DNA of 64,000 bases from Polyangiaceae bacterium (GTDB lineage: Bacteria > Myxococcota_A > Polyangia > Polyangiales > Polyangiaceae): contig JADLEQ010000055.1 of NCBI GenBank assembly GCA_020846005.1, positions 167,816-231,815 of the forward strand. Direction: 5' to 3'. Under the pieces are notes generated by a model that saw nothing but the letters and a program-made list of their open reading frames with translations, had not been told where the DNA came from and did no database searches. Made by a program: the position numbers and the translations under genes. This document shows positions 44,602 through 52,961 of the stretch, piece after piece (positions within the stretch are counted from its first letter, which is position 1; every line of letters begins with the position of its first letter).

Positions 44602-45990
44602 TCACTCCGCGGGCGCCGCAGCGGCGCCGGCTCGAACCTTCTCCACGAACGTCGGCAAGATCGCCGGCCGCCCTGCCTCGAGATCGTCCACGCCGAACAG
44701 CGCCGCGCCGAGCGCGCCCATGTAGATGCTGTCCGCGTGAGCGTTCAGCACTACGTCCTTCGAGTAGTTCTCGTCCACGAGCTCGCGGAGCACCTTGGTG
44801 GCCATCGGGTTCTTGCAGACGCCGCCCGTGAACGTGAACTCGTTGTCGATCCCGCCCGATCGCGCGAGCAGCGACATCGCGCGCAGCATGATCGACCGGT
44901 GGAGCCCCGCCAGGATGTCCTCGCGCCGCTCGCCCAGGCCCAGCCGCTCGCGGAGCTCGGCGCCCGCGAACACCGTGCAGGTGCTGTTCACCTTCACCGT
45001 GCGCTCGGCGCCGAGCGCCAGCGGCCCGAGCTCGTGCAGGCCGAGGTTCAGCTCGTCGGCGATGTAGCCGAGGTAGCGGCCACAGCCCGCCGCGCAGCGA
45101 TCGTTCATCTGGAAGCTGGTGACGACGCCGCTGTCGTCGACCTGGATGGCCTTGGTGTCTTGACCGCCGATGTCGAGCACGGTCCGCGTCCCGGGGAACA
45201 CACGGTGAGCGCCGCGCCCGTGGCAGAGGATCTCGCTCTTGACCGCCTGCTTGGGGAACGGGAGCGTCTGGCGGCCGTACCCGGTGCCCACGAACGACAT
45301 CTCGTCGATCGGCTGCCCGGCGGCGAACTCGACCGCCTCGAGGAGCGCGCGCCCCGCGGCGCTGCCGTCCTCGGCCGTGAGACGCAGCGCCGCCTTGCGC
45401 AGCAGCACGCCGAAGTCCCGGCTCTTCAGGCGTGTCTCCACGTCCAGGATGGCGCGGTCGAACACGCTCGTCAGCCGCTCGTAGCCGACGGCCCCGTGGC
45501 TCGCGCTCGAGACCACCTCGGCCGCCGCCATGTACCCGCTGCCGGCCAGGTCGCGGAAGAAGTCGCTCTTCCTGCCGCCCGCGCCGTCGAAGAGCTTCGG
45601 CGCCTCCGTCCGCATGGTGTCGACCACGTCGCGGATCGCGGGCGAGAGCTTGCCGCGATCGGAGATGAAGCTGAGGCTCTTGAGCACCCGCTCCAGCTCC
45701 TCGTGCAGCTCGCCGAGCTGCTCGAGGTACGTCTCCAGGCGGAACGCCTCGCGCAGCGCGGCTTCCCGCGCCATCGGGTCCCCGCCCAGCTCGCTCGCCC
45801 GCCGCACGAGCTCGCGCTCGAGCATCGTGAAGCGAGACGCCGTCAGCGCCTCCTCGCGCGCGACCGCGCACGCCACCTCGTAGTTCGACCGGCTGTTCGT
45901 GATGCCCCGGCCCACGATGCGGCGCTGCTCGTCGAGCAGCACGGCCTTCGTGGTCGTCGAGCCGAGATCCACGCCTACGACGACCTTCAT
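44602..45990 (-). CDS. bzdP: Benzoyl-CoA reductase (class I), ATPase subunit A
   Basis: The larger ATPase subunit: phosphate loop VVVGVDLGSTTTKAVLLDE, second phosphate motif DIGGQDTKAI, cluster ligands in MNDRCAAGCGRYLG and VNSTCTVFAGAEL, and adenosine motif FTGGVCKN. At 462 aa it is nearer to the Aromatoleum-type BzdP than to the shorter BcrA/BadF. Overlaps the end of bzdO by ATGA. Confidence 0.94.
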   Translation of the reverse strand: MKVVVGVDLGSTTTKAVLLDEQRRIVGRGITNSRSNYEVACAVAREEALTASRFTMLERELVRRASELGGDPMAREAALREAFRLETYLEQLGELHEELERVLKSLSFISDRGKLSPAIRDVVDTMRTEAPKLFDGAGGRKSDFFRDLAGSGYMAAAEVVSSASHGAVGYERLTSVFDRAILDVETRLKSRDFGVLLRKAALRLTAEDGSAAGRALLEAVEFAAGQPIDEMSFVGTGYGRQTLPFPKQAVKSEILCHGRGAHRVFPGTRTVLDIGGQDTKAIQVDDSGVVTSFQMNDRCAAGCGRYLGYIADELNLGLHELGPLALGAERTVKVNSTCTVFAGAELRERLGLGERREDILAGLHRSIMLRAMSLLARSGGIDNEFTFTGGVCKNPMATKVLRELVDENYSKDVVLNAHADSIYMGALGAALFGVDDLEAGRPAILPTFVEKVRAGAAAAPAE

Positions 45991-47315
45991 GCGCTTGCCC
46001 TCGTCTTGCGGGCCTCGAGCATCTGCAGATAGCTCTGGACCCGGTTCTCGATGTTCGCCTTCCCGAAGTAGCGCGGATCCACCAGATCGCTCTCGATGAA
46101 TCCACCCGGGACGCCTGTCTTGCGCTCGAGCTCGCGCAGCATGAGGAGCTGCCCGGCGCTGAACGAGTTGCAGCTCTTCACGCTGTTGATGAGGAAGCCG
46201 TCAGCCTGGTACTTCTCGATGTAGCTCGCGAGGAGCTTGGTGCGCATCGGGAGGTTCAGGTTCGTGTAGCAGCCCAGGCAGTAGTCCGCGAGCGTGCCGA
46301 GCGGATCCTTCGGGTCGTGACGGAAGCCCGTGTCGTACAGCCCACCGACGCGGGTGTACGTGCTGGAGACGACCGTGGCGCCCTCCCGGCTGAACATGCG
46401 CCAGAAGTCGAAGAAGTTCGTCCAGTTCGGCGGGCCCTCGACGACCAGGCGGTACTTCTCCTCCGTCGCGTCGCCGTCCGGCGTCACGGGCCCCTGGCCC
46501 TTCCGGATCCGCTCCTCCACCTCCCCCCGCAGCATGCGGTAGTAGTCGATGGCGTCCTGCGTCCCGCGGAAGGCGCTGAAGATCGGCCCGATGTAGTACA
46601 CGCCGCCGAAGTAGCCGTCGATCGGCGACGGCCGGTGCTGCGCGCTCTCCCACACGGCGACCAGATCGTCCTCCGCGCGCCGCGATCGCTCGAGGAGCTC
46701 CGAGAGGCGGTCGAGGTCGAGCTTCTTGCCGGCCGCCTTCTCCAGCGCGGGGATCACCTCGCGCTCGAGCTGGCCGACGACGTAGCTCCGCATCTCCGGG
46801 GTGATGTGGCCGTCCCCCTGGTAGGGGACGTGCAGCATGGTGACGGGGCAGTCGTACTCCTGCTTGAGCAGCTCGAACCACTTCATGAAGGTGAAGCAGC
46901 CCGTGTAGGAGAGGAGCAGGATGTCAGGGGAGGGCAGCTTCGTGCCCGTCGGCCCGATGTTGCCGCTCTTCATCATCCCGATGTCGCACTTCACGTAGGT
47001 GCAGACATCCTCGCTGTGCCCGAGCTTCTCGGCCTCGGTGATGTAGTTGCCGCTGAGCTTCCGCATCCCGCTCTGGAGCGCGTTGATCTCCGGGAGCACG
47101 GGGAGCATGTCGAGCGCCAGCATCAGCTCGGTGAGGTTCCCGGGGACGAAGGTGTAGGCGACCTTGCGGCCGTCCTCCTTCGCCGTGGCCAGCTTCTCGA
47201 AGTGGCCCGAGATCATCTGCTTCTGCCGGAGCTGGCTGTCGTCCTTCGCGGCGTCGGCCTCGACCTCGCGCGGGCGGTTCACGTGGGGAACGGTGGTCGT
47301 CGGTGTGGTCGTCAT
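45987..47315 (-). CDS. bzdO: Benzoyl-CoA reductase (class I), subunit B
   Basis: A 442-aa catalytic subunit of the HgdB/FldC fold, binding a [4Fe-4S] cluster and substrate. Diagnostic parts are AYTFVPGNLTELMLALDMLP, GHSEDVCTYVKCDIG, LLLSYTGCFTFMKWFELLK and DYCLGCYTNLNLP. It pairs with BzdN to form the ring-reducing module. Start ATG 47315 overlaps bzdN's stop by 4 nt. Confidence 0.95.
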   Translation of the reverse strand: MTTTPTTTVPHVNRPREVEADAAKDDSQLRQKQMISGHFEKLATAKEDGRKVAYTFVPGNLTELMLALDMLPVLPEINALQSGMRKLSGNYITEAEKLGHSEDVCTYVKCDIGMMKSGNIGPTGTKLPSPDILLLSYTGCFTFMKWFELLKQEYDCPVTMLHVPYQGDGHITPEMRSYVVGQLEREVIPALEKAAGKKLDLDRLSELLERSRRAEDDLVAVWESAQHRPSPIDGYFGGVYYIGPIFSAFRGTQDAIDYYRMLRGEVEERIRKGQGPVTPDGDATEEKYRLVVEGPPNWTNFFDFWRMFSREGATVVSSTYTRVGGLYDTGFRHDPKDPLGTLADYCLGCYTNLNLPMRTKLLASYIEKYQADGFLINSVKSCNSFSAGQLLMLRELERKTGVPGGFIESDLVDPRYFGKANIENRVQSYLQMLEARKTRASA

Positions 47316-48517
47316 GCTGCACTCCCCCAGAGCTTCACGGCGTCCGAGAAGGCTCCGGCTTGCTCGCGGATCACCTGGAACTGGCCGGTGTTCTCGGCAA
47401 ACTTCAGGCTGGTGTGTGGGATCTTGGCGCGGTCGAGCGCCGTCTCGAGCATCGGCTGGTCGAGGAGCGCCGGGTCGCAGAACGAGGCCGCGGCGAAGAT
47501 CACGCCGTCGGCCTCCACCTCACGGACGCTCTTCACGAGGGCGGCGCCCTTCTCCTCGTCGCCGATGTAGCGGGAGGCCGTCGCCTGGCCGCGGCGGAGG
47601 AAGGCGTTCGAGAGCGCCACCAGCGGGTCGTCGGACGGCCCGCACTCGATGTCGCCCTCGATGTACCGGAGCCCGAGCTGGAAGTCGTCGTCCACGATGT
47701 CGCAGCCGGCGCTCTCGAGCGTCTTGATCAGGCCGAGCGGCGGCTGCTCGCAGAACGAGCCGCGGACCAGCACCCGCACGTTGTCGTAGACGCGCGGCGC
47801 GCGCTCGCGCGCCGCCGCCACGAACTCCCGGACGAAGCGCTCGTGTTCGGCCGTCTCCAGGACGCCCCCCGTGCGCGCGACGAGGTACGCCTCGGACGCG
47901 CGGACTCGGAACGGCTCCTTCACGCGGAGCAGGTCGAGCTCCGCGAGCGCCGCGCGCCGCGAGTTCTCCGCTCGGATGGCGGCGCGGAGCCGCTCCGGAT
48001 CGTACTTCGCGGCGCCGCGGGCCTCGAGGTCGCGGAGGATGCGCTGCAGGTCGAGGACGTAGAACCTCCCGCCGAGCTCCGGGTCGAAATTCTGCGGCAG
48101 GTCGACGTAGCTCGCGTACTTCTCGGGGAAGAGCATCTGCCACATGCCCGAGAGGTTCCGGATCACGTCGCAGATGCTCGGGAAGAGCATGCCGTCGAGG
48201 GAGTCGAGCGAGCCGTTCAGCGCGAGCTCGAGGGTGCTGCGTGGGATGTGGCAGATGTAGCTCTGGTAGAAGCTGTCGCCCTTGATGATGTCCACCTGGT
48301 CGCCGCCGCCGAACACGGCGACCGGGAGGCAGCCGATCCCCTCGAGGAGGGGGCGCGGCACGTAGATGGGCATGTAGCCGATGGCGAGCTTCCCGGGGTT
48401 CCGCTCCTTCCAGCGGCTCACCTCGCCGAAGCGCAGATCGTCCACGAGGCGTCGCGCTCGCTCGAGCACGGGCAGCGCCGGGTCTTGGGGGTTGGGGGCG
48501 ACTTCTGCGTGGCTCAA
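47312..48517 (-). CDS. bzdN: Benzoyl-CoA reductase (class I), subunit C
   Basis: A 401-aa second HgdB-fold subunit: IGYMPIYVPRPLLEGIGCLP, FPSICDVIRNLSGMW, VRGSFCEQPPLGLIKTLES and the C-terminal AASFCDPALLDQP carry the conserved Cys. With BzdO it holds the active-site clusters that reduce benzoyl-CoA to cyclohexa-1,5-diene-1-carbonyl-CoA. Its ATG overlaps the tetR stop (ATGA). Confidence 0.95.
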   Translation of the reverse strand: MSHAEVAPNPQDPALPVLERARRLVDDLRFGEVSRWKERNPGKLAIGYMPIYVPRPLLEGIGCLPVAVFGGGDQVDIIKGDSFYQSYICHIPRSTLELALNGSLDSLDGMLFPSICDVIRNLSGMWQMLFPEKYASYVDLPQNFDPELGGRFYVLDLQRILRDLEARGAAKYDPERLRAAIRAENSRRAALAELDLLRVKEPFRVRASEAYLVARTGGVLETAEHERFVREFVAAARERAPRVYDNVRVLVRGSFCEQPPLGLIKTLESAGCDIVDDDFQLGLRYIEGDIECGPSDDPLVALSNAFLRRGQATASRYIGDEEKGAALVKSVREVEADGVIFAAASFCDPALLDQPMLETALDRAKIPHTSLKFAENTGQFQVIREQAGAFSDAVKLWGSAA

Positions 48518-49176
48518 CGGACACCTCCAGGGCGCGCGGCGACGCGCGCGCGGTTCGAGCGGGGACGGGCGGGCGGGGGGGGGGGGCCCTCGGAGAGCCC
48601 CTGTACACCGGAGAGCGTCATGTGGACGATGGCGGCGGCCAGCTCGTCCGGCGTCCCGTGGCGCGACGGCTGGTACCAGCCGTACGTCCAGTTCAGCATG
48701 CCGAAGAGGCAGTAGGTCGCGCGCTCCACCTCGACCTCACCGGGCGGGGACGCCCCCTGCACGACGCCGGAGACGAGCCCACGCGCGACACGGAAGTAGC
48801 GCTCCTTGCGCTCGCGGATCTCCGCGCGCCGCTCGGGCGGCAGCGTGGCCGCCTCGTGGATGAGGACGCGCATGAGGTACTGGCGGTCAGCGAAGAAGCG
48901 CACGTGACCGCCGACGAAACGCCGCAGGCGCTCCACCGGAGCCGACACGCCGGCGAGCTCCTCCTCCGCGCGCGCGAGCATCTGGTCGAAGGCGTCGCGC
49001 TGGATCAGGTAGAGCAGATCCTCCTTGTGCTCCACGTAGTTGTACAGCGTCGCCGGCGCGCGGTTGGTGGCGCGCGCGAGCTCGCGCATGCTCATCCCGT
49101 GGTAGCCGTGCTCGGCGAGCGCTCGCGCGGCCGCGTTGAGCAGCTCCTCGCGACCGGTGCCGAGCCGCGCGCTCAC
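48514..49176 (-). CDS. TetR-family regulator within the benzoyl-CoA operon
   Basis: About 220 aa from GTG 49176, overlapping the dch stop by GTGA. The helix-turn-helix is GYHGMSMRELARATNRAPAT and the next residues LYNYVEHKEDLL; the remainder is a ligand domain of the acyl-CoA/fatty-acid TetR type. It should repress this operon and respond to a CoA ester. The C-terminal 25 residues are Pro/Arg-rich and encoded partly by a 12-nt homopolymer (48575-48586), so its true end is uncertain. Its stop overlaps bzdN's start. Confidence 0.9.
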   Translation of the reverse strand: MSARLGTGREELLNAAARALAEHGYHGMSMRELARATNRAPATLYNYVEHKEDLLYLIQRDAFDQMLARAEEELAGVSAPVERLRRFVGGHVRFFADRQYLMRVLIHEAATLPPERRAEIRERKERYFRVARGLVSGVVQGASPPGEVEVERATYCLFGMLNWTYGWYQPSRHGTPDELAAAIVHMTLSGVQGLSEGPPPPPARPRSNRARVAARPGGVR

Positions 49177-49955
49177 TGGTCCTTCCACTGGGGCTGGCTC
49201 TTGGCAAGGAAGGCCTCGATGCCCGCGTTGCCGTCGTGGCTGGGGAGGAGCTGATCCAAGTAGAGCTTCTCGATGCGGCTGAGCGTCTCCCCCGTCGCGC
49301 GGTCGAGCCCGGCGCCGAGCGCGAGCGCCGCGACGCCCTGGCGGAGCGACCAGGCGGAGAGCCCCCGCAGCGAGGCGCGGTACCAGGCGACGGCGGCGTC
49401 CCACGGGTCGGCGCCGTCGGCGGCGAGCTCCGTCACGAAGCCGAGCGTCGCGCCGGCGCTGGCGGGCAAGTCCGCCCCGGTGAGCAGGAGCCGCTCCGTC
49501 GCCGGCACGCCGAGGCGCGCCGGCCCGAGCGCGGCGAGGACCGGCGGGATGACGCCGAGCTTGATCTCGGGGCAGGCGAACACCGCACCGCTCGCGGCGA
49601 ACACGAAGCGACAGGCGAGCGCCACCTCGAACGCGCCGCCGAGGCACCGACCGCGCACGATCGCGGCCGTCGGCACGGGGTAGCGCGCGAGGCGGCGGAT
49701 CATCGCGTGGAAGGTCGCGAGCATCTCGGCCGCCTGGTCTCGCTGGTGCTCCTCCACGCTGGCGCCGAAGCTGAAGTGCTTGCCGTGGCCCTCCAGCGTC
49801 ACGAGGCGCAGGTGGGGATGCAGCTCGTGGGCGGCGAGCGTGGCGTCGAGCTCGCGCATCACCGCGCCGGTGAGCACGTTGCCGCCCGACCGCTCGAAGA
49901 CGACGCGGAGGAGCCCGCCGTCCTCGCACAGCTCCGTGCGGACGTGCTCGCTCAC
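49173..49955 (-). CDS. dch: Cyclohexa-1,5-diene-1-carbonyl-CoA hydratase
   Basis: A 260-aa crotonase-fold enzyme hydrating the diene from benzoyl-CoA reductase to 6-hydroxycyclohex-1-ene-1-carbonyl-CoA. Evidence: oxyanion region GKHFSFGASVEEH, RGRCLGGAFEVALACRF with the Glu pair region and PEIKLGVIPPVLA, plus position between oah and the reductase. Starts at GTG 49955, overlapping oah's stop by 4 nt. Confidence 0.92.
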   Translation of the reverse strand: MSEHVRTELCEDGGLLRVVFERSGGNVLTGAVMRELDATLAAHELHPHLRLVTLEGHGKHFSFGASVEEHQRDQAAEMLATFHAMIRRLARYPVPTAAIVRGRCLGGAFEVALACRFVFAASGAVFACPEIKLGVIPPVLAALGPARLGVPATERLLLTGADLPASAGATLGFVTELAADGADPWDAAVAWYRASLRGLSAWSLRQGVAALALGAGLDRATGETLSRIEKLYLDQLLPSHDGNAGIEAFLAKSQPQWKDQ

Positions 49956-51070
49956 CGCGCCTTCTCCCAGCCGGCGCGCGCAGACGGCTTGAGCACCTCG
50001 CCGACCAGCGCGGCGTCGAAGCGCGCGCCCTCCGCGATCCGCCGGCGCAGGGCCACGAAGTCGATCTCGCGCTCGTTGCGCTCGCCGAAGTGGAAGGCCG
50101 GGAAGCCCGCCGCCGCCTCGGTGTTCATGTTGAGCGCCAGCCACGAGCGGTTCGTCTCGGCGTTCTGCGCCCAGTGCATGAGCTTCTTCTTGCGGGCGCT
50201 CTCCAACGTCTTCCGCGTGCAGTCCGGGAAGGTGTAGAGCAGCTTGGTCGCGAGGCGGTCGACCGCCTCGTCGAGCCGCGAGAGGTCGAGCGTGCAGCGC
50301 GCCGCGAGGGCCTTCGCCTCGTCCTTCTCCTTGCCTTCCTTCCAATCGCCGAGCACGACGCGGCCGAGCTCGTCGACGTAGCGGTCCGTGATCGCGAAAG
50401 GGTTGGGGATGAAGGTGCCGTCGGGCAGCTTGTGGACGGGCGCGAGGTCGTTCACCAGGCCGATCCGCAGCGCCTTGTGCGCGCTCCACGGCTCGCACAG
50501 CACGAGGCTCTCGACCGAGCGCGAGTAGCCAACGTACACGTCGAGGAAATCGGTGGAGCCGCCGTCCGGCGCGGAGCCGTGCTTTGGCCCCGCCTGCCCG
50601 AAGCGCGCGTGATCGCCGGTGACGGTGAAGTCACACGCCATCCCGATCTCCTGCCCGCCGCCGATGCGCATGCCGTTCACCCGACAGATGACGGGCTTGT
50701 CGCAGAGCAGGATGGCCGTCACCATGTCGTTGAACAGCCGCATGTACTGCAGGTACTCGAGCGGGCGGTTCGCGTAGTAGGTCGCGTACTCGGCGGTGTT
50801 GCCGCCCGTGCAGAAGGCCTTGTCTCCCGTGGCGGTGAAGATCACGTTCACCGCGCGGCGGTCGCAGCTCGCGCGGCGGAAGGCCAGGATGACCTCCTTC
50901 ACCGCCTCCGTCGTGTAGCTGTTGAGCTGTCGCTCGTTGTCGAGCTGGATCACCGCCTGGTGCAGGCCCTCGACGGGCTGGCCGCGCTCGTCGAGCACGG
51001 CGCGGGTCGTGTAACGGATGTGGCGGAACTCGTGGGCGGGGACGAGCTCGTGGTTGAAGAGGTCGGTCAT
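49952..51070 (-). CDS. oah: 6-Oxocyclohex-1-ene-1-carbonyl-CoA hydrolase
   Basis: A 372-aa member of the specific Oah branch of the crotonase superfamily, which adds two waters and opens the ring to 3-hydroxypimelyl-CoA. Diagnostic segments are FTATGDKAFCTGGNTAEYAT, CRVNGMRIGGGQEIGMACDF, GPKHGSAPDGGSTDFLDVYV and the C-terminal half absent from ordinary hydratases. Lies 46 bp after had. Confidence 0.95.
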   Translation of the reverse strand: MTDLFNHELVPAHEFRHIRYTTRAVLDERGQPVEGLHQAVIQLDNERQLNSYTTEAVKEVILAFRRASCDRRAVNVIFTATGDKAFCTGGNTAEYATYYANRPLEYLQYMRLFNDMVTAILLCDKPVICRVNGMRIGGGQEIGMACDFTVTGDHARFGQAGPKHGSAPDGGSTDFLDVYVGYSRSVESLVLCEPWSAHKALRIGLVNDLAPVHKLPDGTFIPNPFAITDRYVDELGRVVLGDWKEGKEKDEAKALAARCTLDLSRLDEAVDRLATKLLYTFPDCTRKTLESARKKKLMHWAQNAETNRSWLALNMNTEAAAGFPAFHFGERNEREIDFVALRRRIAEGARFDAALVGEVLKPSARAGWEKAR

Positions 51071-51116
51071 CGTTCGATCCCTGTTCGGTGGCTGGTCGGT
51101 CGTCGTGGGGGGCGCG

Positions 51117-52181
51117 TCAGCGCCGCGGGTCCATCACCAGCCGGCGCGCCAGCCGGTGCTCGGCGAGGGCGCGGAGGTGGTCGTTGAGGCCGGACATCGG
51201 CGCGCGCTCGATGAACGGCTCGAGCACCACCTTGCCGGCGTAGATGAGCTCCAGCACGGCCGGGTACGCCTCGAGCGGGCACCCCCAGGTGCCGTGCACC
51301 GTGGCGTCGAACGCCATCAAGTTGGAGAGCCGGACGCTCACCGGCTCGCGCGTGAAGCCGACCACGACCATCGTGGCGCCGCTCGAGAGGAGCGTGAACC
51401 CGAGCGTCTGCCCGGGCGCCGTGCCGCTGCACTCGAAGATGCGGTAGCCGAGCCCGGGCACGCCCCACTCCTTCGCCTTGCCGTGGAGCTCCTTGCGCAC
51501 GTCCTTGGCGTCGCGCCCCTTGACGTTGCACAGGTGATCGAAGCCGAGCGCGCCGAGCCCCTGGAGGCGCTCGTCGTGCACGTCGCAGACGACCGTGCGC
51601 GCGCCGAGCGCCTTGGCGATCTGCGCGGTGAACCCGCCGACGCCGCCCCCGCCGATCACGAACGCGACGTCCCCCGCCGCGAGGCCCGATCGACGCACGG
51701 CCTGGTACGCCGTCGAGACGGCGTCCGCGACCACCGAGAGCGAGTCCGTCGCGAGGCCCGCGGGCGCCGACGCGAGCGACACCAGGCTCGCGCCCGGGGC
51801 GACCAGGTGCGTCGCGAACCCGCCGTCGATGTCGTTGCCGGGCATCTTCTGCGCGAGGCACGCGTTGCCACGCCCGGCGCGACAGAACGCGCAGTCGCCG
51901 CACGGCATCACCGCCGGGACGAGCACGCGTTGCCCGACGAGCGCCGACCAACGCTCTGCGCCGCCCCGCACCACGCCGACGACCTCGTGCCCGAGCACGA
52001 GGGGGAGCGGCTTCTTCGGTGCGACGGAGCCGTCCGCGAAGCCGAGATCGGTGTGGCAGAGCCCGCACGCCTCGACCTCGACCACGACGTCACCGGGGCC
52101 GGGCTCGGCGAGGGGGCGTGTCCGGCGGACGAGCGGCTGCTTCGCTTCCTCGAGTACCCAGGCTTCGGTGTTCCAACCCAT
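51117..52181 (-). CDS. had: 6-Hydroxycyclohex-1-ene-1-carbonyl-CoA dehydrogenase
   Basis: A 354-aa zinc alcohol dehydrogenase. Catalytic zinc ligands are in GLCHTDLGF and GHEVVGVV, the structural zinc loop is CGDCAFCRAGRGNAC, and the NAD fold is VIGGGGVGGF. The MPGNDIDGGFATHLV segment is characteristic of Had. It oxidises the alcohol made by Dch to the 6-oxo product used by Oah. AGGAGG is 7 nt before ATG 52181. First gene of the operon. Confidence 0.94.
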   Translation of the reverse strand: MGWNTEAWVLEEAKQPLVRRTRPLAEPGPGDVVVEVEACGLCHTDLGFADGSVAPKKPLPLVLGHEVVGVVRGGAERWSALVGQRVLVPAVMPCGDCAFCRAGRGNACLAQKMPGNDIDGGFATHLVAPGASLVSLASAPAGLATDSLSVVADAVSTAYQAVRRSGLAAGDVAFVIGGGGVGGFTAQIAKALGARTVVCDVHDERLQGLGALGFDHLCNVKGRDAKDVRKELHGKAKEWGVPGLGYRIFECSGTAPGQTLGFTLLSSGATMVVVGFTREPVSVRLSNLMAFDATVHGTWGCPLEAYPAVLELIYAGKVVLEPFIERAPMSGLNDHLRALAEHRLARRLVMDPRR

Positions 52182-52193
52182 GAGGCGACCTCC

Positions 52194-52207
52194 TACGAAC
52201 GTTCGTA
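52194..52207. promoter_or_regulatory. Perfect 14-bp palindrome, candidate TetR operator
   Basis: TACGAACGTTCGTA is fully self-complementary and lies 13-26 bp upstream of the had ATG, touching its AGGAGG. A site here would block transcription or elongation of the whole operon, and its AACG/CGTT half-sites resemble operators of TetR regulators of acyl-CoA metabolism. TTGACC (52228-52223) and TTGACG (52243-52238) on the minus strand are -35-like, but no -10 was convincing. The 52208-52373 region shows nothing else. Confidence 0.65.
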
Positions 52208-52373
52208 CGGGTTTCCGGCGCAGGTCAAGATGACAACCGTCAACTACACAAAAAGCGCTGGGATCTTCGTGGTTTACACCGCGCCTGGGCGCCCCTGGGG
52301 CGGCGCCAGGCGGGGGCCGGGGCGCCGGCGAGGGGCGGCGGGCGCAGGCCGAACCCCGCGGCGCGCCTGGAGC

Positions 52374-52961
52374 TCACAGGCGCGCCGCGGCGGCGACGAC
52401 CTCGGCGATGGCGGGCGCCGCCGCGCACGTCGCGCGCGCCCCGAACGGCTCGGCGTCGCCGCCGGCGCGCTCGAGCGAGAACGACCGCCCTGCCCACAGC
52501 GGCTCGAGGGCGCGGCGCAGCTCGGGGAGCAGGCGCTCCGCCGTCGCCGGATCGTTCGGCGCGCGGAGGCGATCGGTGAGCCGGAGCTCGAGCTCGCCGC
52601 TCGCGAACAGCGTGAGCGGCTTGCCGAGCGACTCTGCGAGCCGCGCGGCGCCACCGTAGAGGCGACGGAGCGCGTCGTGGACGGCCGGGACCAGCTCGGC
52701 TGCGCCGTCTCGCTTGCGCTGGAGCGCCAAGCCGAGCCGCCCGCCCGCCCGATCGAGGACGAGATCCGTGGCGTGGCCGACGAGCAGCACCTCGGGACCG
52801 TTCGCGACGTGGCGGTAATCCGAGACGTAGATCGCCACGTCGTCGACGCTCCGCTGCTGGATCCAGCGGTGGAAGGTGTCTCCCACCTCGTGCGCGTCGA
52901 GCTCGCCGCCCGCGGTGAGCGGCACCTTGACTCGGAGCTTCCACCCGAGCGCCTGGCTCAT
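52374..52961 (-). CDS. Conserved protein coupled to sulfite/nitrite reductase
   Basis: A 195-aa soluble protein of unknown family: GWKLRVKVPLTAGGELDAHE, then FHRWIQQRSVDDVAIYVSDY, then a region with many hydrophobic strands. It overlaps the end of the reductase gene by ATGA, so it is its dedicated partner, perhaps for electron transfer, assembly or siroheme handling. No motif fixes this. Confidence 0.68.
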   Translation of the reverse strand: MSQALGWKLRVKVPLTAGGELDAHEVGDTFHRWIQQRSVDDVAIYVSDYRHVANGPEVLLVGHATDLVLDRAGGRLGLALQRKRDGAAELVPAVHDALRRLYGGAARLAESLGKPLTLFASGELELRLTDRLRAPNDPATAERLLPELRRALEPLWAGRSFSLERAGGDAEPFGARATCAAAPAIAEVVAAAARL

